The notes beneath the pieces were generated by a model. That model searched no databases. It had not been told where the DNA came from and worked only from the letters and a program-made list of their open reading frames with translations. From Sesamum alatum (taxonomy: Eukaryota > Streptophyta > Magnoliopsida > Lamiales > Pedaliaceae): 64,000 nt of DNA. The DNA lies in the NCBI GenBank assembly GCA_034509735.1, contig JACGWO010000004.1:21991395-22055394 (forward strand). The letters are read 5' to 3'. Shown here piece after piece: positions 22,071-34,660 of the stretch (its first letter is position 1; each line of letters opens with the position of its first letter). The translations under genes were made by a program, and so were the position numbers.

Positions 22071-24849
22071 ACTCGTGTTACTAGGTTCCCATATTGCAAT
22101 CGCCTCACGATCTCCAATTTCTTGCGCTCACACAGTATCCGTAATTCTGCTGTGATATGTGTGTGTATCCTATGTATGTACTATGAAGATAGCTTAGCGC
22201 TAAACGCTTCCCGTGTCTTCTCTCTAGATTTAATAATTGCACATGAATTAACAGATGAGATCGTTTTGCGTCTAGATTGGTTGAGGATACTCGACTTCCA
22301 CCACGAGATAATCCAGTTTTGCCAGAGTCCCCTGCAAATGTAGTTCTCTAAAATATGTACTTTCCTTTCCGGGAAAAGACAGTGCAAAACATAATTGAAA
22401 AAATTCCTATATTGTTCAAATGATACACACTGCCTCTTTAGCCCAATTTAACATTTGTGGCTGAAAGTCAAAAAACTAAATTGCCCCTCGTATATATGGG
22501 AAATTTTATATGACTTTTAGTTTAATTACATTGACAAAACACGAATTTGGAGGTACATCTTCTTTTCTGACGATGAGAAAAAAGGCTAGAAAATAATCGG
22601 ATTATGAATTTGAAATCGAACCAAGTCTTCCTACCAATCATCATAAAAGAACTGAGATTAAACAAGAAGAAGAGTGTTGTGAGCGTTGGTTGGTTAGTAT
22701 ACCGTAAGCCGACCTTCTTGGATGCGGAATGTTTGGGTGCATTCGGTCTGAGGGAGTACTGATATATGTGTTGTGATATATGGTTTGACGCGAAGACGGA
22801 GAAAGACGCGAGACAAGGGTGGTGGGCGTAAGAAGTGAAGGAAAAAGGCGGAAAACTGGTGAATCATATCGGTGGGTGTAGGTGGCGGACGAAGGAGCTG
22901 AGCTGTTTCAGCGGTGTCTTAGAAGACGAAAGAACGAGTGAGAGAGAGCATATGCCGAGGAGTTGTACTTGTGGGAAACGAAAGGTGACAGGGTAATGTT
23001 GGCTAATATTGGCTAGGGTTATGTTGTCACGCTTCTTTCCATGTGTGATTTATGTTGTAGACAATACTAGTGCTGAGAATAGTGTTTTTGGACTTACATG
23101 TCGCTTTTGTTGTAATGTCTTTGCTGGACGTGGGCGAATTTATCTGATCTTCTTTTGTTTTTCTGTAATATAATAGTCGCTTTCTTTAGGAGATATTTTT
23201 TTGTCACCATACATTGCTTTCTTATTGAATATTTATATGCACTGTGCACGTCATGTTTTCTTGTGGGAACAATAGGTTCCGGTCGATCAGCATCTGGAAT
23301 AGAATTAATATATGTGATGTTCATTTGTCATAGTTCTTCGTGCTGTTGTTATTTTAACTCGTAATTTATCGCTAGATGTTGATGAGGTTCGATGAGGTAC
23401 TACGGGGAGTCTGTGATGAGAGAGGTGTGAGAGAGTGTCAGGCCGCATCCATCTTGATGTGAGTGTAAAGTCTCTTATATAATCAACACAAAAATCTTTA
23501 GGCATCAAATGAGCATCATTGATTTCTTAGATGCATAGTTGATAGCAAGATATTACTTTTCAACATAACTATCATTCATAAGATCAAAGCTTTCAAAGTG
23601 TTATCAGCAATATTTTCTTACGTCGGAAATTGAATTTCCATAAAAACTGTAAGATGAACACCACAGTACACAATAAATTATTCTAGCACATGAATTACTT
23701 CTAATTAAATCTCATGAGCATCAGTAGTGGCTTTTTTTTTGTTTTTTTTTTATACGCCGTGTATTCATTGAATTAAATGTAGTCTGTGATGCTTTTTTTT
23801 TTTTTTTTTTTCTTGGCTTCTGTATGCCTTTTTTTTTTTTTTGGCAGAGAGCTTGATTTCATGACGCAGATGGTGATATTTGGTTGGTGGTAATTAGTTG
23901 TTGGCTTGCGGAGGGATTGGAAGAACTGATAGGTTAGAGAGATCGATATTAGGAGCAGTTCTGATTGTAGGGGGTGTGTGGATGGAGATGCAGAGATCAA
24001 GTCGGTGGATTATTGAAGGGGTGACATAGACTTTTTTGAGGATGTCTTATCGTATATGATGAATTCAGGTTAGATGTATAAAAAACTGGGGGGGAAAGAA
24101 ATAGCTTGGTTTTGACTTCTAATCTATAAAACGTACAAGATTCTTAGTACCGGCTGAGGCAAAGAAAATGAGTTGCGCCGAACTGACTTGGGTTGTGTTT
24201 GGGTATGATTTGCAAACTTTCATATAAGAATGATGTGTGGGTGGGATCTATATAGTAAGGGAGGAAACGAATTCATTAATAGCCGCAAGGGAACTACAAT
24301 TCTTAATTGAAAAGGATGAGGAAATGAGTGACAACTGTTGGGAGTGGGTATAAACATTTAAGTAGGAGGCCTGAGGGGCTTGAGGGTGAAAAAATAGTGA
24401 GTGATGGCGCGGTGAAGGGCAAAAAAAAAACAGTCAGTGAGGGGGGTGAGGGTGAAAACAGTAAGTGAACGAGGGCTTGGGTGACGGCGTGAAAACATTT
24501 AAGTGCCTGTGATGGGGGTGAGGGTGAAAAATTGTGAGGGGCATTAAGGGGAAGGGGTGGGTGGTTTGATGGTAGTTTATAAAAAAAATTGTCCTCATCA
24601 GAGTTTGATGAAAACTCTTTTCTGGGATGAGGACTAGAACATACAACCCAAATGTTAGAGGAGAGAGATTTAGAATTTGAAAACGAAACAGCTTTTTTGG
24701 AAGAACTTAGACGGTCTAGTGAATGATGAATATTTTTTCTATGAACACAGAAGTCAACAAAAGGCGTTAATGACTGAGGAAGTTTAGAAAGGGAAAGGAA
24801 AATCTAAGTAGTTATGATGATGATTTGAGGTGATGGGGAATGAAGGTTT
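22071..24849. other. Intergenic region upstream of the 872-aa gene
   Basis: Probably holds the promoter and 5' UTR of the - strand gene just above 22070. No other gene. Long T runs occur at 23732-23751, 23793-23812 and 23829-23842. A G-rich imperfect repeat at 24360-24560 alternates 'gagggtgaaaa' with 'gtgagtga'. None of the short ORFs here resembles a known protein. Confidence 0.5.
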
Positions 24850-26580
24850 AGTGTATGTTCTCAGGTCTACATCCTGGATCACTATTTGAACGGTAGGGTC
24901 ATGTTTAGACATAATTAGCATTGCATGGAGGTTGGTGAGTTCATAAGATAGGGGATCTGTTACTACTATCCATGGAGATGATAACGAACCTCCTATGTTC
25001 TCTCAGTTATGGCAGATTCCTTTGAACACCCATGGCATGGGCTATATGATCAAATTAGCGAGAATAGAGGTTTTCTATATTGATAATTGGAAGCATAATT
25101 TGAAGAGTTGATACATAGACATAAAGTCGATAAATGGGAAACCGATTATATAATTTAGCCCTAGAATTTGATCGGTGAGGTAAGTAGCGAGGGACCGTAT
25201 CTGACATGGTAAGCCGTGAGCTCAAGGTTTACGCAATAGCATTCACCTATTGCTCTAGGTGCATGGACCATCATTGGGGTCTAGATGGCAACCATGTGAC
25301 GGGTCCCCTCGATTGGAGTTTTAATTGAGGGTGATTAAAGTATGATAAGATCTAATTAATCTAATGCAAGCAAGTTGGGCTATTAAATTGATATTGATTA
25401 CGCCCAAGTCGTGCTGACATGTAGTGAACCTCAAGGCGTCTAGAAAACTCATGGATGGAAAATTTATTATTGGAATTATTTGTAAATTAAATTATGGAGA
25501 ATAAAATCAATTTAATTCAGGAGTTAAATTAATTTGATTCGAAATGATCTTATGAATCATCATTATGGGAATAATTAATATAGATTATGATTATTATTAA
25601 GTTTTGGAAGTCCAAATTCACAAGCATTAATTTGATTAAGTAAGGACTATTGTGATAGAGTTAATTAAGATGAATCTATTTTGAGCTTGAAATCAATTAA
25701 TGTAGATTAATTTGAATTTGGGCTTATATTTTAATTAAGAAATTAAATTCATGGGCTAAAATAATGTTAGTGAAATATTAATTTAAAATTGGCGACTTTT
25801 AGTCCAATTTGAAAATTTTAAGGATAAAACCCAAGACATAGCCCGAAGTCCAACAAGAGACAAGATTCATTGAATATAGAAGATTGTTTTTCATCTTATA
25901 CGATGAAGAGAAATTGAGGTCATGCTAACTTGTCTATAAAGAAGACATGTGTAAAAGAAGAAAATAATTGAGTCATAGCTAAAGCCTGCTATAAGAAGAA
26001 CAAGTGTCAAGGAGAAAAGGATGAGGTCATGCTAGAAATTGTCTATTGAAGAAGACAAGTGTTTCTAAGAGCAGACAAAAGGCCTTGTGTCTACAATTCC
26101 TATTGTAAACTAGTGTGGCAAGGAATTGATTATTAAAGAGGTGTACGAGCAATGGAGAATATAATATACCCAATGTGTCTACATACAAAAATACCAAAAA
26201 CTTTTGCTTTCCTTTGCATTTTCGTAGTTCTTAGACTTTTCAGTCCTCCTCAAAGTTAAATGAGCTTTAGGCTTTTCCTTTAGCTCTGGTGCTTATGTTT
26301 CATTTCTCATCTCCAAAAGGAGAAGAATTCCCTTGATTTCTCCATAGATCAAGTAGTTTGATCTAACCATAATCCTTCCCAATAACCTACTAGCATATGG
26401 TTTGAAAAGGTGATTCCCGATCATAGGTTGTGCGGTACTATTCTAGAGGGGAGGGAAGAACACTGTGTTCCTACTCGTGAACAAACAAGTTAAAGGACGC
26501 TTCGCGTTTTGACGTTCTCTCACCGATTTTTTTAGGTAACGGTTGTTTCTTGAGAAAGTTAAGTAACCAACATCAACTAG
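24850..26580 (+). mobile_element. Diverged LTR-like sequence (possible relative of LTR family 1)
   Basis: A block at 25238-25310 ('ctctaggtgcatggaccat ... tagatggcaaccatgtgacgggtccc') parallels the LTR block at 46050-46110 ('ctagtgccatggaccgttg ... ggccacccatggtaacgggccc'), in the same order. The following AT-rich part and the end near 26520 loosely match the LTR's second half. The ends cannot be placed, so this is a tentative call. Confidence 0.35.
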
Positions 26581-26739
26581 AGAGAGAAAGGTTAGTTTCC
26601 TTTACTATTCAATTGACATCCTTTTTTATGCATGAGATCCGACATCGGTAATAGCAACAAGACGGGGCAATTGTGATCGCTAATTATAATATTATGTTTG
26701 TCAATTAAAATCTTACTTTCGCTGTCGTTTAACGTCTCG

Positions 26740-28750
26740 GGGCTATATATGAAGCTAACATGATTTTCCGTCAAAGTATTGCATAAATTTTATTGATGCT
26801 AATGAAGGGAAGACTTTTGAGTGTTGGGAATGATTTTAAAATAAAGAGTCATTTAATAGAGCGGTGGAAAGAGATCACTCGATACGGCATGCACGACGTG
26901 AGTTATGATAGGTACTTGAGAGTAACCCACGAAAAAAAAAATGGAAGGTCGTCATGTAAACTATAGCACCCTAGGTCGTTATCAATATTGTATAGTCGTC
27001 GATCAGCAATGTTTATCAGAAAATTGTTATTCATCTTTTTTTTCTCCGTTCCAGATGTATGGTGTAGATGGGAGCTACAAGGAATAATATGATAAAAACC
27101 TAGAAAGGGCCGTTTGAAATAACAAAATATAAGGGAGACCACACCATGTGTTGTTAACGGATGTATGTCATCCTTCGATCATTATTTTGCAATTTAGACA
27201 GAAGGCACATTTGCTTCTCTTTATTATTTAGTAGAGGCAGGTCTAAGAATGCGGACCTCTCATCATGGAATCAAGCTATGTTCTATTAAGAACTTGTGGA
27301 GGCACCGACACATTCGACATAACATACGCAAAAGGCATGGGTACAGGTTTTTGAAGACTGGCCCGTGAAATCGTTATGTTATGGCACCATGGGAGGAGGT
27401 TTTCAGTTCGATAAAGGCTACCAAACTTCAATGGGAGCTCTCGCAAAAGTATAATGAAGGGACGATTGTTGAAATGGGAAAACATTAAATTTAAATACTT
27501 TCAGCGGTCAAGCAATGCATACCGTGATTAAAATACCGTCTTCTGGGCATTCAAACTCGTGTATCGATGGGTTCCAATACTGCCAATGTTCATCAGTGTC
27601 AATGGAACATATTTATACACAAAGTACAAACATAAAATGTTGATTGCAGCTGCCATGGATGGGAATCAACAGGTACTTCCTCTCTTGCGTTTGCTATTGT
27701 CGATGAAGAATCCGAAGCATCTTGGACTTGGTTTCTTCAAATGTTGAGCAAACATATTATAAGAGGACGGTTTGGGATGTGTCTTATTTCTGACCGTAAT
27801 GCCGATCTCATCAAAGCAGTAAAAATAATTCCAGATTTTGTGCCACTACAGGGAGTGCACAGATATTGCTTGCGGCACGTATGTTCTAATTTCAATAGTC
27901 GTTAAAAGAATGTGGAACTGAAGTACCCTTGTTGGAGAGCTGGTTCTGAATATCAAATCAGCAAGTTCAGTCGAACAATGAACGAGATAAAGGTGAACAA
28001 ATTAGAAGCGTTTGTGTACTTAGAGAATATTGAAAAGGAAAAATGGACAGCTTCTCACGATGGCGGATAGCGGTGCGGAATTCTCACAACCAACATGTCA
28101 GAGTGCATCAATGGAGTTCTGAAAGGGGCTCGTCGATTACCTGTGACTGCAATAGTGGAAATAACATTGCTCGTTCAGTCCACTATTTTCGTGAGAGGAT
28201 GGTAAAGAGTGGTGTCATGTTAAACAACCAACTATAGACGGACTTTGCAAACAAATTGTTCTAACGTTGGTTCGAAAAAAGTGTTGAACATGTTGTGACG
28301 AGATACATCCAACACCAACAGTTTGCCTCCGTTGTAACAAAACGTCAGATTGGACATGGATTCAACACTCACGTCGTCAAAATTGCCACACAAGAATGTT
28401 CATGTGGCAAATGGAGTCAATTCGGCATCCCGTGCTCGCATGCTCAAAAATAGGTATGCGCTGCATATAGGATTAGTGCCCCATCAATGGTGATATATAA
28501 TAGCTTACAGGAGAACATATTCTAAGTCTTTCATCCTTTGATGGCGGAAGATTATTGGGATGTTCCACAATTTGAGTTGGTCCATGACACTACTTTGCCT
28601 GGTATCATTCGTCCTGGTAGAAGCCAAACATCACGTATTCCTAACGAGATGGATTGGGCACAAACGCGAGATAGACAACAATACCAACAAAGGGAGGGCC
28701 ATTCAAGACAAGCTGATGCGTCGGTGAGGGGTCGTAGAAGACAATAATAA
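26740..28750 (+). pseudogene. MULE (Mutator-like) transposase pseudogene
   Basis: Broken reading frames follow the order of plant MuDR-type transposases. Upstream fragments (about 27280-27490) are followed by the DDE core at 27540-27800 (VNGTYLYTKYKHKMLIAA, then CLISDRNADLIKAVK), by CLRHVCSNFNS and ECINGVLKGARRLPVTAIVE, and by a SWIM zinc finger at 28357-28452 (CSCGKWSQFGIPCSHA, a CxC..CxH pattern). The C-terminal tail (28541-28746) resembles the usual PGRSQTSRIPNEMDW-type end. Several stops and frameshifts interrupt it. The first catalytic Asp of the usual VDGT motif is Asn here (VNGT, about 27592). It cannot make active transposase. Terminal inverted repeats were not found. Confidence 0.85.
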
Positions 28751-29639
28751 TTGTATAGTTGATCTTATTTTTTTCAATGAATTAATTTTTAAGAATTGTA
28801 ATTATTATAATTAATTTTTTGAATTTTATTTTTTGATTTAAATATAATTTTTTTGATGTAACTATATTTTTTTGTGTTAATATATATTTTTTGTTGTACA
28901 TTTAAATTATCAGTATAAATAATCAGTAATTATATATAATATACGTAGTAGTAGTAGTAATAATAATAATAATAATAACATAATAAAAAAAAAGAAAAAG
29001 TTGAAGTCGAACTCACACAATTTATAAAAAAAAGTAAAATTTAGAAGTCGAACTCTTTGAGTTCGACTTTTTCCATTGTTGTTATATATTATATATTATA
29101 ATTATTTTTGTTATTTTTTTTCTTAATATTAATAAAATAAATAAGCCCTTATAAGCTCCTAAAATATTTTATAGGATGTAGTAACTTATTAGATGTTGTA
29201 AAAAAACTTAGCCAAACACCCTCTTCGTTGTTATTATTGTGATAAGGGTTTACATTTCAAATTCAATACTTATAGTTTTCAAGATATGACCATTTCGACC
29301 GTAAAATAAAAATAAAAATAAAACAATAACACAAATATAGACAAGACTCTATAGAAGAATGCAAAGGACAACAACAGTTAAATTCTTTTTCTCCGTCCCA
29401 AAAAAAGTGCTTAATCAAAGTATTTAATTTTCATATTTTAGGTCATTTTTAACACAATTATAAACTCATTCAATTCAATATTTCTAAAAGAAAAATTTAA
29501 GAAAATTACCTTTTATATAATTTTCATTAAAATTGGTATATAAAGGTAGTTTAAATTATATAATAATATTTTTCTTCAATCTTATAAGCATATGTTCTTG
29601 AATATTTATTTTACAATCCCAATTTAAATTAAAAATATT
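28751..29639. other. AT-rich intergenic DNA
   Basis: No gene. It contains (TAG)n/(TAA)n microsatellites near 28947-28977 and two copies of 'gaagtcgaactc' (29004 and 29044), the second with an inverted partner 'gagttcgactt' (29058). The sequence near 29390 ('ctccgtcccaaaaaaagtg') looks like a Stowaway/Tourist-type MITE end, but no second end was found. Confidence 0.45.
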
Positions 29640-30200
29640 ATTCCATTGCTCATGTATGCAATCAAACACATTACAGAAAAAAAGATGACCGCCAACAAAT
29701 ACATGTGTCGTAGGAGTCACGGATCAGGAGATCAACGTCTGCACCATCTTCACTTTGCAATAGAACACTTGCATAATTTACCATGTAAGACCCACTGGGA
29801 GGCGCCATCCACCATTCGGGTAGCATAGCACCCCGCCGCTAAACACACAATTGGCCCTAAACAAACTAGAAACGATGCAAATATTTCCTAGCAAAAAGCA
29901 AAACATCCATAGGACTACGAATTTGACCTTAGAAAAACCGAGCATTTCTTTTGTACCAAATAGCCCAGCCCAACACCAGAGAAGAACAAAATTGAGATGG
30001 GGACAAGTTTTCCCACAAATGCCTACACCAAGAGAAAACCGAGGTTACAAGAAGAGAAAGAGCCCCCAAAGGTATATTGGAGAGAGCCCAGCACTGACGG
30101 GCAAAATAACAAGCCCAAAGAGCATGCAATTCATCTTCCACAGTTGAACCACGCATCGGACATTCCATCCTTGCGTCAATCCGCCGTTTCTGCAAATTAT
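29640..30200 (-). pseudogene. LINE (non-LTR retrotransposon) 3' fragment
   Basis: On the - strand, 30195-29929 reads MQKRRIDARMECPMRG..TVEDELHALWACYFARQCW, the zinc-binding region after plant LINE reverse transcriptases (a Cys/His pattern spaced C..C..H..C). It is followed by LGWAIWYKRNARFF, the linker before the RNase H domain. Beyond about 29930 the frame breaks. Reverse transcriptase and 5' parts are absent. Confidence 0.75.
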
Positions 30201-30240
30201 CAATAACTAGGACAACCCTAAACAGAAAATGCCACTATAT

Positions 30241-30495
30241 TGTTAAATAGATGACCAGAAAGTCAATGTAGTTTGGCTGTTTTGAGAACTATTCATCAAT
30301 TTTTGAACGAAAGTAATATTATGTTGATGAATGTAGTAAATGATTCATCATTAACGACGATGAATTTGTTGCTAAGCATTGAACGTGGTTTCAATGTCAT
30401 GGAAAACCCACAGACCAGACATATGAATCCAAGAAGTTGGGCTACGCATAGGTTGGCGATCATGGAACCAACTTCTGTGGATCGGTCTGATAATA
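30241..30495 (+). mobile_element. Decayed 5' fragment of LTR family 1
   Basis: Begins tgttaaatagatgaccagaa, matching the start of the solo LTR at 45114, and continues through recognisable later blocks ('cccacagaccag', 'gttgggctacgcat', 'ggaaccaacttctgtgg'). Only the first few hundred bases remain. Confidence 0.65.
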
Positions 30496-30519
30496 ATAAA
30501 TTGAAAAAAAATAAAAATA

Positions 30520-30715
30520 TTTTTTTGGGTCCAAATTGAATACATAAATACATGGGTCTTGATGGGTAGAGACCCAACCCAAACCCAATCTATATATTTT
30601 TAAATGGGTTTGAGTTTGAGTTTGGGGTCTAAATATATTCATTAGGTCGAATCTGAGTTTTTTAAAATTGATCTATGGGTCTGGGTAGGGTCTTACCCTA
30701 CTCATTTACACCCCT
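30520..30715. repeat. Possible hAT-like element end
   Basis: A 'gggt(c/t)..aaccc'-rich segment ending in 'ctcatttacacccctac'. Reversed, it starts taggggtgtaaatgag, a form common at the ends of plant non-autonomous hAT elements. The other end was not identified; low confidence. Confidence 0.35.
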
Positions 30716-31759
30716 ACTTCTAACCATGCATTGAACTAGTCTAAGGTTATTCGTCTTAATGCTTGCTATTTTTCCTCTATTGTTTGGGTAATTGCTTATG
30801 TAGGAAGCAGGTTAGAACTAGTCTGTTTTTTAAGAAAAGTTAATCTTCATTACATTCAATTTTGGCCATAGCTTATAAATTGAATGCGTTATAATTGTTT
30901 TTTTCCCTACAGTATTATCTGAACTAGTCAGTTTATTGGGAGCAGCTAATTTTCCTTATGTTCAAAGCTGGAGATAGCTTATAGTTGACATATTATAAAT
31001 GCGTTTTCTTGCAGTACTGTCTGAACTAGAGTACTCAGAATGACTACCTCTTAGTCTGACTGATGTTTGTTACTTGAAGTTAAAACTAATCGACAATGAA
31101 ATTAAGGCAGTATAAAACTTGAACAGCTTGTACAGGGAAGGTGAAAGAACTTTCTTATGACATTAATGAAGACTTTTCATCCCTTCAGACTAGTAAAAAG
31201 TCTTGCAGATAATATATCTTTAACTTGAATTAACCACATAAGATTAAATCAGCTTTCACTCCAATAAGGTTGTTTGATTGACTGTTTGATGCATACACTT
31301 GAACTGCTGTTTTTATCCTACTGCATTTCACAACATATACACAATGTATTTTGATGTCATTTGAAGTTCACACGAACCGATATATCATTTGTTTCAGTAC
31401 ATTTCAGTTGAGGGACCATCTTGTTCCTGTATCCGATTACTAGATATGCAATGAGAACAACTAATACTAGAATTCGATGATGATCAAGCAGCTTTATCCC
31501 AAGATAATTGATGTATCTCGGCTCTTTTGATCTAATTAAGGTAATATATTCAAGGAATGTAGATTAAATATCACCAATGGTAGAAAAAGTGATCTCAATT
31601 TCCCTTCTTCACAAACTAAAGTTTCACAAGAAACTACAGAGTAACACGATGAAAAAGGTTTGGCCGAACTTCAGGACTATTTTCATGCGTCCTTCACTTA
31701 CAATGATTCACAGAATAAAATGAAAGATTAGAATTAGGAAGAATCTGAGTACGTCAACT
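30716..31759. other. Intergenic, 3' flank of the uL18c gene
   Basis: No coding signal. 'tctgaactag..agt' recurs at about 30930 and 31018, suggesting a short decayed duplication. The ~250 bp nearest 31760 are presumably the 3' UTR of the plastid L18 gene. Confidence 0.45.
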
Positions 31760-33540
31760 TCAAAACTGCAAACCATGCTCACGGGCGGCATCAGCAAGGG
31801 CCTCGATCCGCCCATGGTATGGGTAACCACCTCTGTCGAAGGCCACCTTCGTTATTCCTTTTTCAAGACAAGTTTTTGCGAGAACTTCACCCACTCTTTT
31901 AGCAACATCCTACAGAAAAATAAAAATAAATAAATTATGTTATGTTGGATTTGAAGGAATCATTTGGAACAAGAATTTCAAAATGACTCCAGATCAAACG
32001 AATATGAAATCCAATATAATGCCACAAAATATATATAGGAGTTTCAGGATTTGAAATCCTTTGCACTATGAAACTATCCAAATAAGTTCAAAGGATTCGT
32101 TAGTGGGGATTTGAAATACTCAATTCCAACTTCATCAATCCAAACATAACCTTATCGTTTAATTCTGTAGAATAAGGATTCTATAGAGGTGAATGATTTT
32201 GTAAGTCATCAGTAAGAAAAACGTTGCAACAGCGGTAAGCACCTATAGCCATTTGGCATGTAAGAATTTGGAGAAAGCATCATTCAACTTACAATAGTTG
32301 GACCGGAGCTGTAGTCAAACTCCTCTGAGATGGGTTTCTGCACAGTAGAAGCTGAAGCAAGAGTATGCATCTTTGAATCATCAATCACCTGAGCGTAAAT
32401 ATGCTTGTTGGAGCGAAAAACACATAATCTTGGTCTTTCAGGTGTCCCTTCAACCTGTAAGGCAAGAAATTAACTTGATTTTGGATGTCTTAGGTGTCAC
32501 TAAGACACATTATTGAAACATAACAAGAAATAAATGTAGTAGGATAACATGGTACTAAGGAAAAGGGATCAACAAACACAAGATCCAATCCAGAATAAGT
32601 ACTAAACTAGAATGTATGGCATTCACCACTCCAGTAAATTTTTCTTCCCCGTTTACTTCTTTACGCAGATAAGTATGAACAGAAAGAGTCTAAGAGCAAA
32701 CTCCACCAGCAACCAGTAATAAGGCATGACGGTGCATATTATATTGAACCTTCGAAACGGGCAAAGAATAGAATGAATCAACAAAATATTCTGTAATCCA
32801 ACCAGAAATATGTACTTGGGCAAGATTCATTTCTATTCATAATCAGCAACCTGGCTCCATAAACTAACTCAATTTCCTTTCAGATCAAACAATTCAAAGA
32901 ACTATCTCTTGTTTCCATATCCATATTGTACCAAAATATAACTATAAAATAGCAACTTTGCATTTCGTATACCACTCGGGCAGCACATATATATTTCATC
33001 AGCCACATTGTCCTGCCTTACGAATAAATTGTTGCACGCGAGATATGCTTCTTTTTCTGCTATACCACAACTTATAAGGCACTATCTTACAAAATTAAAA
33101 CTTTCAGCATGAAACAAAAGCACTTTTTTCACATTATCATATTTTCGAACACTTAAAGCGCATTCCATATAGCACAACTCCCACTGGATTTCATCACTAC
33201 ATTATATGCACAATACTATCCTTACCTGACTTCCTTCTCGACGAAAACATCTTTGTGCAATCCCTTTAATCTTATAAACTAAGAAATGCAATTCCGCAAG
33301 AACTTAAACACAAAGGTACGGGGAAAAAACAAGTGGAAGACTCGCCTTCTTACGGATACGAGCATGGCGAGCAGTCCGGTCCTGGGTTCGAGTTCTGGAC
33401 TTGGCTTCAACCACGAGACGCCGAGGGTGGAGAGCTAGCGCAGGAACTGAACTCGGTCGGGTCCCATCACGAAGTTGCTGGGTTCGGGTAGTGGCCCAAG
33501 TGCTCTGAAGGAACGAGAGTGAAATTGAATTGCAAGACAT
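31760..33540 (-). CDS. RPL18: Plastid 50S ribosomal protein L18 (uL18c), nuclear-encoded
   Basis: A large-subunit protein that binds 5S rRNA in the chloroplast ribosome. Exons in coding order: 33540-33346 (65 codons), 32454-32293 (54) and 31909-31760 (49 plus stop) give 168 aa, the usual size for the plant precursor. Residues 1 to about 45 are Ser/Thr/Arg-rich with few acidic residues, as in a plastid transit peptide. The mature part has the uL18 landmarks: [28 protein letters not shown], then [20 protein letters not shown] and the terminal HGLQF. Phases are 0 at both junctions. Intron 2 is GT-AG. For intron 1 the only phase-correct donor seen is AAG|GCGAGT, a GC-AG intron. No damage is seen; the gene is probably functional and constitutive. 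Confidence 0.95.
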
Positions 33541-34045
33541 GGCTTGGGTCGTCTATCTCTCTACCGTGCTGAAAGGAAAAGTGAGTTGGGATAAGGAGGG
33601 ATAAAAGGATAAAGAAGGCGAAATTGCATCAAGCCCCTATAAATGTGAATATCACATTTACCCCAAAGAAAAACAAAGTGAAGGAGATTTCCTTTTAACA
33701 AACACAAACATTGTGTTTGGTTTTATTTTTACAATGTTTTATTTTGTTTTGTATAGATAGAGAGAGGAAATAAAGATAAATAAGTGTGTGTTAGAGATAG
33801 GGTGTATGTTTGAGTTTATTTTTGGAATTAATTTTAAATAGTGTAAAAAATATATTGCATATATCGTGTTGTATATTGGGAGATAAAAAAACAATGTTCA
33901 TTGTTAAATTATGTCTCTTTTATATATTTTTATATATGTATATATATAGTAATATTTATTTTGTTTGTATGTATTGTGTTGTATATTAAAATACAAAAAA
34001 TACTGTCTATTGTCAAATAATGTCTCTTTTTTATATTGTTATAAA
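33541..34045. other. Upstream region of the uL18c gene
   Basis: The first ~120 bp should hold the 5' UTR and core promoter of the - strand L18 gene (C/T-rich on the coding strand). Beyond that the DNA is AT-rich. An imperfect direct repeat of about 120-140 bp ('tattgtgttgtatattaaaa...tgtctctttt') recurs at about 33860 and 33980. Confidence 0.45.
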
Positions 34046-34149
34046 TAGGGGTGCAAGTTGAGCCGAGCCTGCTCGAGCTCGAGCTCCTAGCGAGCTCGAG
34101 CTCAATTACTTGTGTTCGTGAGCTCGCGAGCCGGCTCGCGAGCTCACAC
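34046..34149. repeat. GAGCTC-palindromic transposon end (hAT-like?)
   Basis: Starts taggggtgcaagttgagccg and runs through tandem, self-complementary gagctcgagctc / gagctcgcgagc words up to 'cgcgagctcacacc'. Such sequences mark ends of plant non-autonomous DNA transposons (hAT-like starts of the form TAGGGGTG). It is GC-rich in an AT-rich setting. The partner end was not located. Confidence 0.45.
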
Positions 34150-34660
34150 CTTTTTTTTAAAAAAAAAAATTATTTATACATATATTTATATATTTAAGTA
34201 TATTTTAATATCATATTAAGTTTTATATTAAAAATTCACTATATATTAGAATTATTAATCAATATAACTTTTATTTTAATTTTATATAATAATAAAATAT
34301 GGTATATTTATTTATATATTCTAAAAACAAACTTAAGCAACAACTTAGTACGAGTTTGATATTTTCTTAAATAAATATCCAGTACAATTCATACGAATTT
34401 TATTGTTACATTACAATATTCACTGCAACAAAATACATTTATTTTGAAATGCATCATATAGTAAATTATTAGTCAATATGTCATATTTTAGTTTTAGATG
34501 ATATTAAACTATGGTAATTTAGTTTATATTATCCAAAAACAAGCTTAATCAACGATTTAATACGTTTTGATAATTTTTTTTTAAAATGAATATTCGAGAC
34601 AGTTTGTATGAATTTTTATCATTATAATTTTAATATCTAGTACAACAAAATGCATTTGTT
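34150..34660. other. AT-rich DNA, no feature recognised
   Basis: Two similar stretches ('acttaagcaacaacttagtacg' near 34330 and 'gcttaatcaacgatttaatacg' near 34543) suggest an old ~210-bp duplication. No coding signal. Confidence 0.4.

Noticed and set aside
24434..24646. His/Pro-rich 70-codon frame on the - strand
   Set aside because: It comes from the G-rich imperfect repeat at 24360-24560 and has no homology or gene context.
29386..29640. Stowaway/Tourist-type MITE
   Set aside because: Only one end-like sequence (ctccgtcccaaaaaaagtg) was seen; no inverted partner or TA duplication.
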